Part shown: piece after piece, positions 1 to 18,842 of the stretch
Layout of the letters: each line of letters begins with the position of its first letter
Position numbering within the stretch: position 1 is the first letter of the stretch
NCBI GenBank assembly: GCA_021613535.1
Contig: CP075495.1
Location: 12,896,001-12,960,000, forward strand
Length of the DNA stretch: 64,000 bases
Source of the DNA: Adineta vaga
Taxonomy: Eukaryota > Rotifera
Direction: 5' to 3'
Notes under the pieces: model-generated
Database searches by the model: none
Seen by the model: the letters and a program-made list of their open reading frames with translations, nothing else
Told to the model about the DNA's origin: nothing
Made by a program: the position numbers and the translations under genes

Positions 1-92
1 GAATAAAGCATAAGTTTATTTTCGAATTGAAATAATAGCCAAAGAAAGGTCTATTAATATATCGTAATCAAAGTGAATATTATTGATACATA

Positions 93-3000
93 CCTAATGC
101 TTGAACTTTCTCATCTATGTTGGCAATTTTTGCACGAAGTTTCCGTTTTTCATTTTCATCGGTGACATTATTTTCACATTCATGAATCATTTCTTCTCGA
201 ATTTGACATTGTAAATCAAATTCATGTTGTAAACGAGATATCTAGAGATGACAAGTATTGTCAATACATTTTTGTATTTATTTTTTATTTGAAATTACTA
301 ACTTCGCTTTCTAGTCTTTGTTTTCGTTCATCAATTGTTAATTCAAGAAATAGTTCTGGTCCGAATTCTCGTGCTTTTGCATATAATGCTGTATCATCAA
401 CAGCTCTTTCATGAAGTAAATGCTCTAAACCTTTAATATCATTACTATCATCTGACAAATATTTCTAAATGAAAACAATTTATGAAATTTATTTGTTGAT
501 AAGATAAAGTCTATTGATTTTTTCTTACCGTGATGATATCACGTAAATCAGCTTCAGGAATATTTTCACTAGATACTAAAAATAACGAAGTTTATTTTTT
601 ACAGAATCAATAATGTTTCGTAAAAAACTTTACTTGAATCAAGTGGTGGACGATTTTTTTTAATGACATTGGTTTCTGTTGTCGCAGGCAATCGTTTCGA
701 TTTGAATTCCCTCAATCTACTATATGCTGATGAAGCAGCATTAGCCAATTTTGACGACGTATGAACTGGCGGATTTGTTACTGTTAGTTTTTTCATTGTA
801 GTAGGCGATGCACTACTTAATGATTCATCACTTTTCGATAGTTCGGATGTTGTTGAAAGACCTGGAGTTAAAGTTGCTATCGGTTGATTGAGATTTTTAT
901 TTCCAAATGCACCACGAAACGATCGACGTGCAGTAGAATCAATAGCAGAGAGAGCAGCTGCTGCTTTCGACGAAATACGATTTGCTGTTGTTGGTGGTGT
1001 AGCTACTGTTGGCGTTATTCGATTACTCGTGATATTTGGAATTGATACAAGTTCATAATTATTTTTTATTGGCATTGATTCAACATTATCTGTAACAGTG
1101 ATGTTAGGTGAATATGCTGTATTGGTATCACTGAATTCGATATTAACTAAATTTTTCAAATCATCATCCGAGGGTGTAGTGACCTGAATAGGTTTCAGAT
1201 GAATGGGTTCATGTGAACACACTGTTTCGACATTAATTCTCTCTTCACATTTTTTGTGAATACTTATTAAACAATCACGACATTGACGACCAGATTTCAT
1301 CCAAATCTTTTTATTACAATAACCACATAAAGTATTTAGAGTAAATGTTTTATCTTCGAATATATGATCAGTTGGTCTAAAGAGATAGAAAAATAAAATA
1401 AAATAAAATATCAAGAAAAGACTTTAGACGAGCATCATATTAAAGGTAACAATTTGAAATGATGCCAGTCTATTGAAATTCAACGAACTTACTTTCTTGG
1501 TGGTAATTCATGTTGTTCATTGATAACATTGATATATTTTAATTGATCTTGTTTTCTTTCATCTTCTTTCAATTTTGCACATACATCATTTAAAACTGGA
1601 CTATTAGCAAGAAATTGTTCTTTCTTCTCGTGTGGGTTTAATTTCGCTTCAATTTCTGGTCTATGTTTTATATTAATTGTAACAAAACCATTAGCCAAAT
1701 TTTCATCATAACCTTTATGTGTACTTAATTCCATTCGTTTTTTACTAAAATCGAAAGGGATAACATCGCTGTAAATGATCGATTCAGTAAATGATTAAGA
1801 TGTTAGTAGAGTGTTTTGAATTTTTTCATGCATATGAATTACTATGATATAATATGATTTTACCTTTCGGAATCTGTCAAAGAAGCATTTCTATAGAGAA
1901 GAAATTTGTCCATAGATGTCAATATTTAAAGGATCGTAGATTTAAAAAAGAAATCAATAAATAGTCGGATATCAACTTACAAATTAGGTTTTGGTGAATA
2001 AGCTGATCGAAAATTGAGTGTCATTTGAGTTTCACGTTTATAACTCATATGAGCATCAAGTACGATTTCTGATAAAGCAATAGTAGCCTAAATAAAATAA
2101 ATCCAATTGTATTGATGTAATTCAAACAATTGTTAACTTACATAACCGAGTAGAATAAGTTTTTTGCCTGCATGAGGAACATCACAATCAAGTGGTGGTT
2201 TACACCATAGACAAACATTAAGAAATTGTTCATTAGGTTTAACCTGAAATTCGAATCGATGTTTAAATTCGACGTACTAACAAAAATAAGCATAGAAAAT
2301 GATTTATTCTTGATTAATAATCAAAAAATAACAAACTGATTCAGCTTTTTGTGTTGGTGTTGGTTGAGCTTGAAATTCTTGTAAGATATCAGCATTCATC
2401 ATAATTAAAACAATATCATTGCCGGATGTTTTCTATAATAAATAAATTTGTAACAAAGAAAATTAGAAGATATATTAATCTACTGTGTGTTTCGTCTTTT
2501 TCGCTGAATTGATATCCAGTGACTTTGTAGAAGCATCGGTTGTAGTTGTACTTTGTAATTGTTCTTCATCACCTTCAGATTGTAGAGTTGATAAACTAAC
2601 TGAACTAGCTACTCTATCAGATTTGACTGAAAGAAAAGAATTTTAAATAGAAAGCAAATAATTTGAATTCATAAATAAAAACAAACAAACCTGCTGGTGG
2701 AACTGTTCGTTGTCTTACAGTGGATGATGTTGAAGATCCCGAATGATCACTATGTGTTGACAATGTTGGAGAAAGAGCACTCTATGAATAAATGAACCAA
2801 TTTATTAAAAAGAAACAAAGAAATGATATCTAAATGTTTACTGGTTTTTCTATTTCTGGTGTAGATAATAATTCAACGACACGTTGTACACGAACACTAT
2901 GTAATAGAGGCATACCAACAACAATATGTATTCTATCATCACTTGCACTTGATGCTGCTGGTGATGCTGCTGCTGCTGCTGCAGTTGTTGTTGTTGTCGT

Positions 3001-4375
3001 TCCATCATGAGATGGAATGGATGATTTGTATTTTAATAGACGATTGACTTGTTTGACGGTTGTCACATCTTGATCTTGCATTTTAAGTAAAAATATATTT
3101 TTATCTTCTAATGCTGCTTTAAATCGTAATTCATCTTCTATTCCTTGTGGTAATGGATCTAATTCTTCTATTAATAATTCTGTTCGATCCATATAATTCA
3201 CTTCTTTGACAACTAATTTATTTACATTACGTTTTAATTCAAGTTTTTTTCTTGGCCATTGTTCACGATCGATATGTAAATAATCTGCACACATTTGTTC
3301 ATTAACATTAATCGTTAAGAAAAGTGTCACTGATGATGCTTTTTGTTTATCAAAGATTGCCAATGGAATTGAAAGTCGGTCACAATATTTTATTAGAATA
3401 TCAAATGTACCCGGTATGATATTATTTCCATAGGCAGATAAAACTTCAGTTGGTACAGAAATTTTTGAACTAGAAAAAAATGGTTGACAACGAATTTTAT
3501 AACTTGGCCATGTTTGTTTACGTTTTATAGCACGACGTAGTTGTTGAGTTATAATTTGTGCTAATTGTGGACTTTCTCCTGAGGCAAAAATAGATTTAAC
3601 TTCGAAATCAATTAATGGTTCCTTTTGAAAAACACATAACCAATGACAGAATGGTTCACGACGAAATTCTAAACGTAATGTTCCTTGTATACGATTCACT
3701 TTAATAAATAATTGACATTTATGACCAAATAATAATGTTATATCAAGTGTAACTGAAAAACCATCTTTATAATCTGCATCAAGTTTCGCAACAAATCCCT
3801 AAATAAATTTCTTTCCATACATTAAATAGATATTCATTTGATTGTATTACCTTTATTAAATTACGTTCATCACGTTCTTGTCGTTCAAGTTGAATATCAC
3901 TAAACACAGGACATTCTTTTCCAATGGAAAAAGCTTGAATCTAAATATGAATCTTTAGAATTCGACTACAAGAAATTCAATTGAATAAATACATACAACA
4001 ATATTTTGAAGAAAGATTTTTCCTGTTCGACTGTTTTTCAACTCTTTAAATTCAGTGTTTAGTTTATGCATTAAATAACGTCTTAATCTTGAACTATCTT
4101 TTAATTCTTGAAATAAGAATTGAAAAAGATAATTAATCGCTTCGACAGCTGAATTCTTCTCTCGACCATTCTAAAAACAAGAATTTCAAAAATAATGTTT
4201 GACAATATATTCAACCTACTTCAGGCAATGGATTAAATGGTTCATATTGCTCTTCTTGTTGTTCATTAATAACTACTGGCGAATAGATTACATAGCGTGT
4301 ATATAAATATAGCAATAAAGCAATTGTCGATGCACATCCCAGTAGATAGCTGAGGATTATAATTAGTAAAAACAT
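93..4375 (-). CDS. PDZD8: PDZD8-like ER lipid-transfer/tether protein (3' end beyond window)
   Basis: PDZD8 is an ER-anchored protein that works at ER contact sites with late endosomes and mitochondria; its SMP domain moves lipids. Seen here in order: an N-terminal membrane segment (exon 4220-4375, ATG at 4375), an SMP-like region across exons 3997-4170, 3851-3940 and the long exon 2842-3798, a degenerate PDZ-like stretch at the end of that exon, then short exons, a C1 zinc finger (about 1210-1376) and a coiled coil (exons 303-462 and 93-240). The C1 ligands follow the family spacing: H, then CGYC, CRDC, H, C and a last C. The order TM-SMP-PDZ-C1-coiled coil is diagnostic. The last visible exon ends at an intron that runs off the left edge, so the C-terminus is missing. 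An Ala/Thr-rich insert near 2960-3000 is low complexity. Domain identity is firm; the PDZ fold is only inferred. Confidence 0.85.
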
Positions 4376-5295
4376 AATTGTAAATGAGCAGATCAAATCC
4401 TATAACTCATCTTCAAAGAACAGAAAAAAAACTATTTTGTTTTCAATTTCTCTTAAATTTTTTTCAAATTCCTGTTGTTTGTTTGTTTGTATTCAAAATT
4501 CTTTGTTTATACACACACACACTTCGAAAGCGTCATACAAAACTATACAAACACGTGGGTGAGAGAGTGAGAGAGAAGACAAGAAAAAAAGAAGAAGAAA
4601 AGAAAATGAAATAAAAGCGCACACAGTCGATCGTCATCCACCTTCAGGGTCGTTGTTCTTTCCCACTCTAAGCTACACACACGTATATAGAGAGACACCT
4701 AATAGCGCATTTTGTTTTTTATTTCTATACGGAAGAATCTTGCATCGATCATTTTAATATTGTAATAATATCTCTTACATAGTTTTTCGTTAGAATATAT
4801 ATGTATATATGAATATTCGAATGACAAACAATGGGTTACATCAGTAATAATCCTTATTTACAATGAAATACAAAAAAAACAAAGAAAATGAATGAGGGAA
4901 AAGAACGAGAGAGAGAGAGAGAGAGAGAGAGCTAAGAATCGTCGCGATGTTCTTCAATTTCTCATATATTCAACCGCTATAGATATGAATGCGCGCATGA
5001 AAAGAAAAAGAAAACCGAGAAAAGAGTTAATGAAAAACTGTTGTCTATCGTGAGAAATGAAGATCACTGCGAACTTAACGCAATAGAGAAAAAGAAAACC
5101 AACAGTATGACAATAAATTAAAAGATGAACAAAGAAAAGAACCAAAACAAAGTACAGTCGATCAACACAAGTCTTGTTGAAATAGAAGTTGTGTTGAATA
5201 TGTGAAGATTTTGTTTGTTTGCCTTTTTCTTTTCTCTTTGAACTCACACGAAAAAACAAAATGAACGAAATGTGTATGTATATAAATATGAACGA
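4376..5295. other. Spacer between PDZD8 start and DYRK1A stop
   Basis: No supported gene. It should hold the PDZD8 promoter and 5' UTR and the DYRK1A 3' UTR. It is AT-rich with purine-rich runs and a GA microsatellite. Short open frames here lack coding character. Confidence 0.5.
4907..4931. repeat. (GA)n microsatellite
   Basis: About twelve uninterrupted GA units in the spacer between PDZD8 and DYRK1A. Confidence 0.9.
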
Positions 5296-10666
<5,371 letters not shown>

Positions 10667-11747
10667 TTAATGATCTTTTAAATTTTCGTCGAGTAATGAT
10701 ATTGGAGCAGATAATGGTGTTGGATTAGTAATCGTTGTTGTCTTTTTTACTTGATTTGCAGCTGATAGCTAGTCAAAAAATAGAAAACTAAACATATGAA
10801 ATGAATAATTATAATGAATGCTATAAAATTATGACAATCTATGGCTATATCTATATAGTTTTTTTGAAAAAGTCTAATTAATAGTCATTTTATATAATAG
10901 AACGTTACGGATATATTCGAAGAATAAGATGAATACATTAGTAACCTGTCATTTAAATCGTAAAATTAGGTCAATAATTCTTCTTCAATCATTCGGAACA
11001 AACTTCAGTTAGTATTTGAACAAAGACGATGTTTATATGTTTAGTCATACATACTCGAGGAATTCTTCCACCACCAAATAGATTTGCATAAACAGCTGAT
11101 TGTTGATTAACTTGTTTTTTCTTTTCTTCTTGAATAACTGGATCAACTAAGTCAAGTAATGATGTTGTCATAAGTGTATTCTGTTGATTCATTTGTTCAT
11201 TTTGATTTGTTTCGGAGATTTTTTTTCTTTTAGTAACAATAGGAAAAGTTCGTGTACATGTTATTTCAATGATGTCTCCATCTAATTTATCAAGTTTTTC
11301 TTTATAATTTACGAATCGACCATTTGGCCATTGCTTAGTCGAATGTTTAAATTTAATTTTATAGAAGTCTGATGACAATGGATTTGTTGAATGATCTACG
11401 AAACTTTCAGCTAAATCATAATTGATCATTCGTTTTGGTAATGATAACGATGAATGCAAATAACGACCACGAGAACGTGCACCACCACGTCGTGCACGTT
11501 GTGGTGCTGGTTTAAACTAAAATAATATTCGTATTATTTCATAGAAAATAAGAAAACAAGAATAAAATACTGGTCGAGAAAGTTTTGTATTGTTACTAGC
11601 TGGTGTTGTAAAATGTTGCATTGATTCGCGCATTAGTTCATCGTTTGGTAAACGTGACTGATTATCGTGTGAATGAAGATTATGAGAAGATGGATGTAAA
11701 TTAGAATTTCTAATATCATGTTGTAATCGTTTTAAAGGATGAGACAT
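10667..11747 (-). CDS. Unrecognised basic protein, three exons
   Basis: I do not recognise this family. The splice model is clean: exon 11571-11747 (ATG at 11747), exon 11055-11516, exon 10667-10768 with TAA at 10667. The product is about 247 aa with no signal peptide or membrane segment. Exon 1 is His/Asn/Ser-rich. Exon 2 opens with an Arg/Gly patch (RARRGGARSRGRY), then a more structured-looking stretch with W, F and Y residues (around NGRFVNYKEKLDKLDGDIIEI), a basic KRKK, a Gln/Asn linker, and FGGGRIPR at its end. Exon 3 adds a short Thr/Pro tail. The RGG-like patch could fit RNA binding or arginine methylation, but that is only a guess. Confidence 0.7.
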
Positions 11748-12341
11748 CTAAGAAAATCAGTGAATTGAATATTTACTATCGATATCAGTCTTTTTGTAAA
11801 TAAAAAATGATTCGTTTTGTTTTCAATACAATAGGTTAAAAAGAGAAGAAAAGAAAACTTTATTACTTCGATTTTGTGGAGAACTATATAAACAAACGAA
11901 CGAACGAAAATTCATTCGATATACTATCTCTTGTCATCCATAGACATCTGCTGGAGGACATAAAGATATTTATGAGCAAAACATTGCAATGTTTAACTAT
12001 AAACTTCTAATATCGTATTTAAACAATATTTATCTATTAACAATAGACGAAATTTCCAGATGTTATTTATGAAAATTTCTTTCAATGACAATTTCTTATG
12101 CGTTGCTATTGATATCAAAAACTGATGTATATATATATAGTTGTCTTCTGATACATTATTACTAAAGACTATTATATTAGCACATATTTTTATGTTATGT
12201 ATCAAATATTAAACGAATAAGCAAAAAGAAAAATAGTTGATAAACACATTATTTTGAATTCTTTCCATCAAAAATACATATCTATATATATAAGCAAAAA
12301 CATCGTATCCATAGTTGAGATTGTTCGGATAACTCAGTACG
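11748..12341. other. Spacer between two divergent small genes
   Basis: AT-rich with no supported gene. It should contain the promoters of the minus-strand gene ending at 11747 and the plus-strand gene starting at 12342. Confidence 0.45.
12283..12294 (+). promoter_or_regulatory. Possible TATA element
   Basis: TATATATATAAG lies about 50-60 bp before the ATG at 12342, at a distance that would allow a short 5' UTR. AT dinucleotide runs are common in this genome, so this is weak. Confidence 0.3.
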
Positions 12342-12975
12342 ATGAATATGCTATTTGGTATTGTTTTTTGCCATTTATTATGGTTCGAAATAATTGTAAC
12401 AAAGAATACAGGTATGATGTATAATGTTCGATTCTGTGATAATTATTTATGAACTTTGTTGTATAGTGTATGAAATTGATCAACAAGAAGACAATGAATT
12501 GATTTTAACTAAACGTTTTTTTGAAAATAAAATTGAAAATCAAAGAGAATATGTTACAACAATTTCTAAAAGACGTCGATTAGCTCGTATGAAATTTGAA
12601 GAACATTGTGAACCTCAAGGTAAAATTCTCAATCGAATTTGTCCAACACTTGAACAATGTTTATCTACTCACGATCAAAGTAAATTCATTCAAAGAAAAA
12701 TACTCATTATTTTGTTGCTTTTCAATCTAGTATCACCGAGAGAGATTTTTCAAGAAATACAAGATGCCAATCAATTTCTTAAAAATACCAATATAAGGAA
12801 ACGATTTTTCCTATCATCCTTTTTCAATTCGAAAGATGATTATAATGAAAGATTCATTTCCGAACGTCGTCACAAAGGATTCGTGTTATATGAAGATTAC
12901 TGTGAATCCACTGATCGATTATCAAGATCATGTCCTGCACTCGATCGATGTCAATGTGGTGATTGTAATAATTGA
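12342..12975 (+). CDS. Small secreted protein with duplicated Cys motif, family unknown
   Basis: Exon 1 (12342-12411) encodes a hydrophobic signal-peptide-like start (MNMLFGIVFCHLLWFEIIV). A 55-bp intron leads to exon 2 at 12467. An intron with proper ends (GTAAAT...CTAG) at 12680-12730 is 51 bp, a multiple of three, and contains no stop; removing it gives about 175 aa. The mature part has two copies of one motif: EEHCEPQGKILNRICPTLEQC and EDYCESTDRLSRSCPALDRC, that is [DE]xCE, nine or so residues, CPxL[ED]xC. Each copy follows a basic stretch (KRRR; ERRHK). The last copy runs on into CQCGDCNN. Basic sites before each Cys block recall a processed precursor, but no known hormone fold is evident. 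Function unknown. Confidence 0.7.
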
Positions 12976-13459
12976 TCAATCTATAAACTCGATCGAAAAC
13001 ATTTCAAATTTTATTTGCATAAAAAGATTTGTTTTGTATCACATCTACTACTAGAAATATTATTTTCCAATTTCAAACAATTGTTTCTTTCTACTTTCTA
13101 AAACTTCTTCCTCTTTTTTAAAGATTCATAACAAAACAAAACAAAAAATCAACCAAATTTTGTTATATCGTAAAATGAAACGATAACATATACTACAGAA
13201 ATCTTTTGAAAATATACACTTTACAAACGAGCAAAAAGAAAAACCAAACCATACCTTTTGTTATCTGTAGAATGAAACATGCATAGATAGATAAGAAATA
13301 ACCAGCTAACATAAAGAAAACAATGAAACATATATGAATTAACAACACAAATATATAGGGAAACAAAGAAAATGCTACAGATAGTTTTTCATTTGATATA
13401 AATGCATTTAAAAATTAATATGCAACAAGTGCTTTAATATGAATTGTCTATGGTTATAG
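12976..13459. other. 3' flank between Cys-repeat gene and KDM3 stop
   Basis: Convergent gene ends. AT-rich 3' UTR sequence, with nothing else seen. Confidence 0.5.
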
Positions 13460-16400
13460 TTAATTAAGGATACCGAATGCGGAAGATTCCGAAAATGATT
13501 CATTATATTCACTTAATGAATTTAATGCATCACGTGTTGCATAAAAGAGAATATTTTTCGCCTAAGAAATGAAAGAAATCTATGATTTAGTTTTGAATGT
13601 TTTTGACAATTCATACTTGTAAGATATCAGCATGATTTGTATGTGTTTTTGATAATGATCGAAATTCATTCGTTGTTATCAAACATCGATCCAGATTTTC
13701 TGGTGAAACAAAATCTTCAGCGATCTTTATGCATGAATGAAAATTTTTTACCTATAAAATAAAATGTAAATGAGATACTTTTAAAGCAAGGAAAGGTTTT
13801 TGTTTCTGAACGATTAGTTACTTGATGAGGTGCACCACTAGGAATAAAAATAGCATCACCAAGAAATTGTAGGATAGGATAGGGTTCAACTTGACTTTCA
13901 TATTTTAAATTATCTAAATCTTCTTTTTCTAAATAAGCTGTTTGATCATGTATTGAATCAAAGCCAGCTATTTTACGTCGAGTCTAATAGGAAAGAAGGA
14001 ATGAAACTTTTACAATTTTAAGTGAAAACAAAACACTGAAACCTACTCGACTGATATATTCACGAATTTTTTTAGCATCATCCGAACGAAATAAATGCCA
14101 AAGTGCTCCAGGACGTTCTCCATTTCTTAATCGTTGTAATTGAACTTCATCTATATTCGACTTAAGTATTTCTGTTTCAACCTCTATAAAAAAAAAGATG
14201 CATAATCACAAACATATGAAAACTATTCTCATTACGTCGTAGTTCTTTCTCTGTATCAGATCCATTTTCACCATGACCACCTATACCAACATAGACAAGA
14301 ACATTGACAGCATCAGATACATCAATATGAAGATTAGTAGTGCCTGCTTTTCTTGATGACTGATTGTTAAGTTGACCTAAAATAACGATATGTATAGTAG
14401 CATAAATAATCTGCGAATTTATAATAGTTACTGTAAGCAATATAAAGTTTTGGTCCGAGATCAGGTTTGACAAGACAAGCTGGTAAACGTTCAACAATAT
14501 TAAAAACACCACCATGATATGTAACATCATTGTATCTATATGATCGTCGAGTATAATCACCTAAATTGAATGAAAACAAAAAATGGAATTGAAAAAAAAG
14601 AAGAAGTGAATCTTATTTATTTACCAAATGGAATATTCGTCATTAGATCATGAAGACGTGTGGGAAAAACTGATGCAAAATCTTTTTTTGTTGGCCAATC
14701 TTTTAATTTAAGAATTCGTGATCGTCCACCATGTTCTTGATCTTTCAAGCGAACTATTAAAACATGTCTTATATTGTATTCTTTCATTCGAATAAATCAA
14801 TCTTACTATCTAAACGTTCAAATCCATCCCAAAATCGTGTTAAAATATCATCATCAGTTTGTATTGGTTCTAATGTTTCACAATCCCATAATGCAGGTGT
14901 ATCACGATGATCAATCATATGTACTTTGAATGCATTGGGCTGCCAAAGTGTTTTCGATAGATTATGATGAACTCGTTTAACAAGTACTGGACAACTCGCT
15001 GCCCATACACGTTGAAAAAACTATTTAAAGAAAAGAGATGATTCTATGTCTTTCTTTTTGTCTCGTCACATACACATTTAGCATTCGCACTATACCATTC
15101 ATTAAAAACAGGTAAACGACCATTACAATAAAACTCAATATTCGAATCATAATCACAATCGACAGCTGACCAAGTCTTTTGTATATCACGTATATCATAT
15201 AATCGTTTCATTTTTAAACTTTTAATAAATATTGAAAGATTTTCATTTCTAGATGAATGATAAAATTTGATGGAATAATCAATTCGTAATTTCGATAAAT
15301 AATCAATACAATTTGAACGTAATTTTGTTAAAACTAAATAGAAAGAAATTCGTAAGGTTTAGTTTTTAGAAATGAATCATTCTTTGATTTTCTTACTATT
15401 CCAAGGAATAAATTCAGATAAACAAAAGGAATCCTGATGAGTACACGTTCGTTTTAATTCTAAATACATATATTTTTTTTTTGAGATTTTACATTTATTT
15501 TTCTGTACTTTTTCGTTTATCCGGTGTCATTTGAGAAAATTCATTTAAACATTCAATACAAATCATATGTCCACATTGTTTACACATATAATGATAATTA
15601 AAAAGTGTTGTTAAACATTTATCACAAACTTCTCTCCAGCCAGGCACGCATTGTTTCCAAATGATTTGTTCTTTTCAATTAAAATAAAGAAAATCATGAA
15701 ATTATTTCAAATTTTTCGAATTTTACTTTCATTTTGCAATGTTCGTTGAGTTTCTTCGTATGAAAACATCAGACAAAATACTTTCGAAATTTGAATTAAA
15801 ATATAATTCGCATTGACGAAATTTATTGGCGGTTGTCCACCTATATTTAAAATTCAAACGAAATGAATTTATTCATTTTGTAAATAAATAATTGTTCGTA
15901 TTTACCGGAATTTGGTATAATTAAATATTCAATATCTTGAGATTTGGCTTTATCAGATGTAGTAAATCCATGGATTTCATAACGATCATCACCAAGATAT
16001 TGTAATCTAAACAGATTGTACAATACAACCGAAAGTTCTTCATCTGTTCTTTTTTCTTTTCTTCGCAAATGAAAGAAACAAAATAATATCGAGTTCTCAT
16101 TGTACCTATACAAACTTTTTGTTAATCAAAATTAAAATTAGCTAACTTCAATCTCGAGAAAAAGTAGCTTGTCAAATGTAGTGATCGGTTTGAAATATTT
16201 AGTATTAAGAAAAAAAAACAGTAAATGTATTTACGTTCGACAATATTGAAATCGACAACCTGCATGATGCATTGTCACATCTGATGAATCTATTGTTTGA
16301 CAATCAACGCATCGTTGAATATTTTCTGGATATGATATACAATAATGTCGTTGAATAACAATTGCTATAAAAAAAACAAATGTACATCGAATTATACGAA

Positions 16401-17810
16401 GCACAAAATATATTTTACTTGGTATTGATTTTTGATATCGACGCTTAATTAGAATTTGTTCAGAATGTGATGATTCAAGTGTTCGTTTATTATCATTTGA
16501 TACTGTTATTGAAAGATTGACTTCTTGTCGATCATTAGAAAATGAATTTTCTATTTGATGATTATTTGGTAAAATGTTTCCATTCGTATCCAAAGAAAGT
16601 AATGCTATGGGTTGAAATGATAAAGATTCGATATCATATTTTGTGTTCATGATTTTAAATCGTTGCTGTTGAGGACGTCGAGTATAAACTGGTGATCGAC
16701 ATGAGGATCGCGAAATATTTGAACTCCTAAAAAATATTTAAGAAAAAAAGATCGATATATATTCAGAGGTTTGGAATCCTACATGATCAATTTTATACGT
16801 ACTTGTTGAGATTATTTTCTGAGGATATTAATTGCGTATCGGATGAAAAAATAGAAGAATGTCTTGGTCGATATTGTGGACTTTTATTATTCGGATTTTC
16901 ATTTGTTTTGTTTTCCATTGTATCATTACGAGATGTTTGTATATCAAAGTGTGATAAGGTTTTCTTTGATTTTGCTGGAGATAATAATAATCGATGAAGA
17001 ATAGGAGATGAACGTGGTGGTTTTTGAATACTACTAAGACACTAAAATATATCAAAGAAGATGAATAATAGAGGCTAATAAAGTGTAAAAATAGTCTTGT
17101 ACTTGTTTATCTTCATTATTATTGTTTATTGAATTTAGATCAATCGAATCTACTGATATTATATCTGAAATTTGTTCGACTTTCGTGATAAAACCTACAA
17201 TCAGATTTGAAGGAAAAAAAAAGAAAGATAAATAAATTTTTTAATCATGTAATTTACTTGAAAGTTCATAATTAAATGTATTATCACTTTCATTGAGTTG
17301 TGATGTTGAGAGATCATACTCTTTATTTGAGATTATTTTTGATAAATCTTTCGATAAACATATATCGTTCGAAGAATTTTGTTGTACATTAGATTTAACA
17401 CTTGAATCTGACATCAATGTTGAAATATTCAAATTTTTATCACATGTTGCACTAATTTGTACTGTTGCCGTTGTTCGATAATTCGTTTCTGTTGAATTCG
17501 ATTTTAAAACAAACATTCCATTGGAATAACTAGAAGAATCAGATTGTGAATTCGAAGAATTATCTATGTATAACTCGGATGAAGGAACAATAGACTTCTG
17601 GAAAGATGTGTTTGAAGATGTAGGTGATTTTTCAAAGAATTGTTGACAAAAAGAATTGAAATTGCAAAGATCAATTAAATTAGAATTTTCCGGAAGAATA
17701 TTTATCTTATTTGATGTTGTTGATAAATTAAGAGTGTCAAGTTCGATTTCGAGAAATGTATTTGAATGCAAATAAGTTGGTGATTTATTTGATTTAATAT
17801 ATTGATTCAT
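13460..17810 (-). CDS. KDM3: KDM3-family JmjC histone H3K9 demethylase
   Basis: KDM3 enzymes remove methyl groups from H3K9 using Fe(II) and 2-oxoglutarate in the nucleus. About 17 exons. The N-terminal exons (17810 down to about 16800) are Ser/Asn-rich and unconserved. Cys/His-rich exons at 16232-16728 ([21 protein letters not shown]) and about 15494-15670 ([16 protein letters not shown]) match the KDM3 zinc-finger region. The JmjC domain follows: [37 protein letters not shown], then [17 protein letters not shown], which holds the HxD iron ligands (about 14320). The distal ligand His lies in FIPSGAPHQ (about 13834). All three iron ligands are present, so the enzyme should be active. The C-terminal exon keeps the family's [12 protein letters not shown]-like ending, with TAA at 13460. 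The start ATG at 17810 follows directly on a TTTAG acceptor, and the exon before it is not open in phase, so that exon is 5' UTR or a spliced leader. Confidence 0.9.
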
Positions 17811-18842
17811 CTAAATAGAATTAATGTGAGTTGAAAAAGTTTTTCCAAATAAAATTTACCTATCATGTGAGTCGGTCGGCTTTTACCTAACTTGTTTGCA
17901 ATCAACCATTTATAGTCAAGCATCATAACATTGATATTAATAGTAGAAAAAAAGAAAAAGAAGGTCCTGTGTCTACCTTTATTTTTTCTTCTTGTAAAAT
18001 CGATCAATTGATAAGGTATACTAGTTGGGAGACCAATCATTACAAAGCAAAGATAGAGTTCGTGACATCTATTGGAATAGAAATACAGGTAAATTGCATT
18101 TTTTATGTATGATAAAATGAATAAAATATTATGTGAAATTATAGATGGTATCGATGTGTAACTAAGCAAATTTCGAGATTGTACTGTTTTTCTTTCTAAT
18201 ACATTGAGATATCATCAGCGCAATGCAACACTCATCTATATGTTACAAGATTTGAGAAGAATGAAGAAGAAAATATGTTATAAATTTGAGTTTCGTGATT
18301 TATTTACGGAGAAAATAGGAATAAATGAAAAGTCACGAAACGACAGGTATTATAGATACTATGTACTTGATCACATAAAAGAATAAGCAACGATAAGTGG
18401 AAGGCCGTCCGTGCAGAAAAGTTTTAATTTTTTCTACATCTATAATCAGTTTCAGAGAAGAAACGGAAGTTAATTAAAAAAATATTAATATATATTTCAA
18501 CGCTCATACCATGCATTATATTTATCAGCATTTCGAAAAACGCTAGATTGTTTCATGATATTTTCCGCCAACAATAACATTCATCATCAATGTACAAAAT
18601 ATTAACAACAATATCAATTTTTCATTGCATTGAACAAAGATTGAGAAATGGACAAAGAAATATTATCCAGAGCAAAAAAAATTTTTTGATCTACTAACAG
18701 CTACAGATATGAAACATCGTTATCAGAATGATTATTTCTAGGTTATCATTTTCATGTATAAAGGTTATTGAAAATATTACTTGAGTTTTATTTTTTTTTC
18801 TTTGTTGCGCATTCAGATAACAATAATATAGACCTGGGTGTG
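17811..18842. other. Divergent promoter region, KDM3 / lipase
   Basis: Head-to-head spacer. It contains the 5' UTR intron of KDM3 (about 17811-17868, ends CT...AC on the plus strand) and the lipase promoter. Short open frames here have no coding support. Confidence 0.5.
18757..18763 (+). promoter_or_regulatory. Possible TATA box of the lipase gene
   Basis: TATAAAG about 80 bp before the lipase ATG at 18843, followed by AT-rich sequence that could hold a start site about 30 bp on. Confidence 0.4.

Noticed and set aside
4384-4614. Open frame of 76 codons on the plus strand
   Set aside because: Lies opposite the PDZD8 promoter, ends in low-complexity Arg/Lys/Glu residues from purine-rich repeats and has no domain or splice support.
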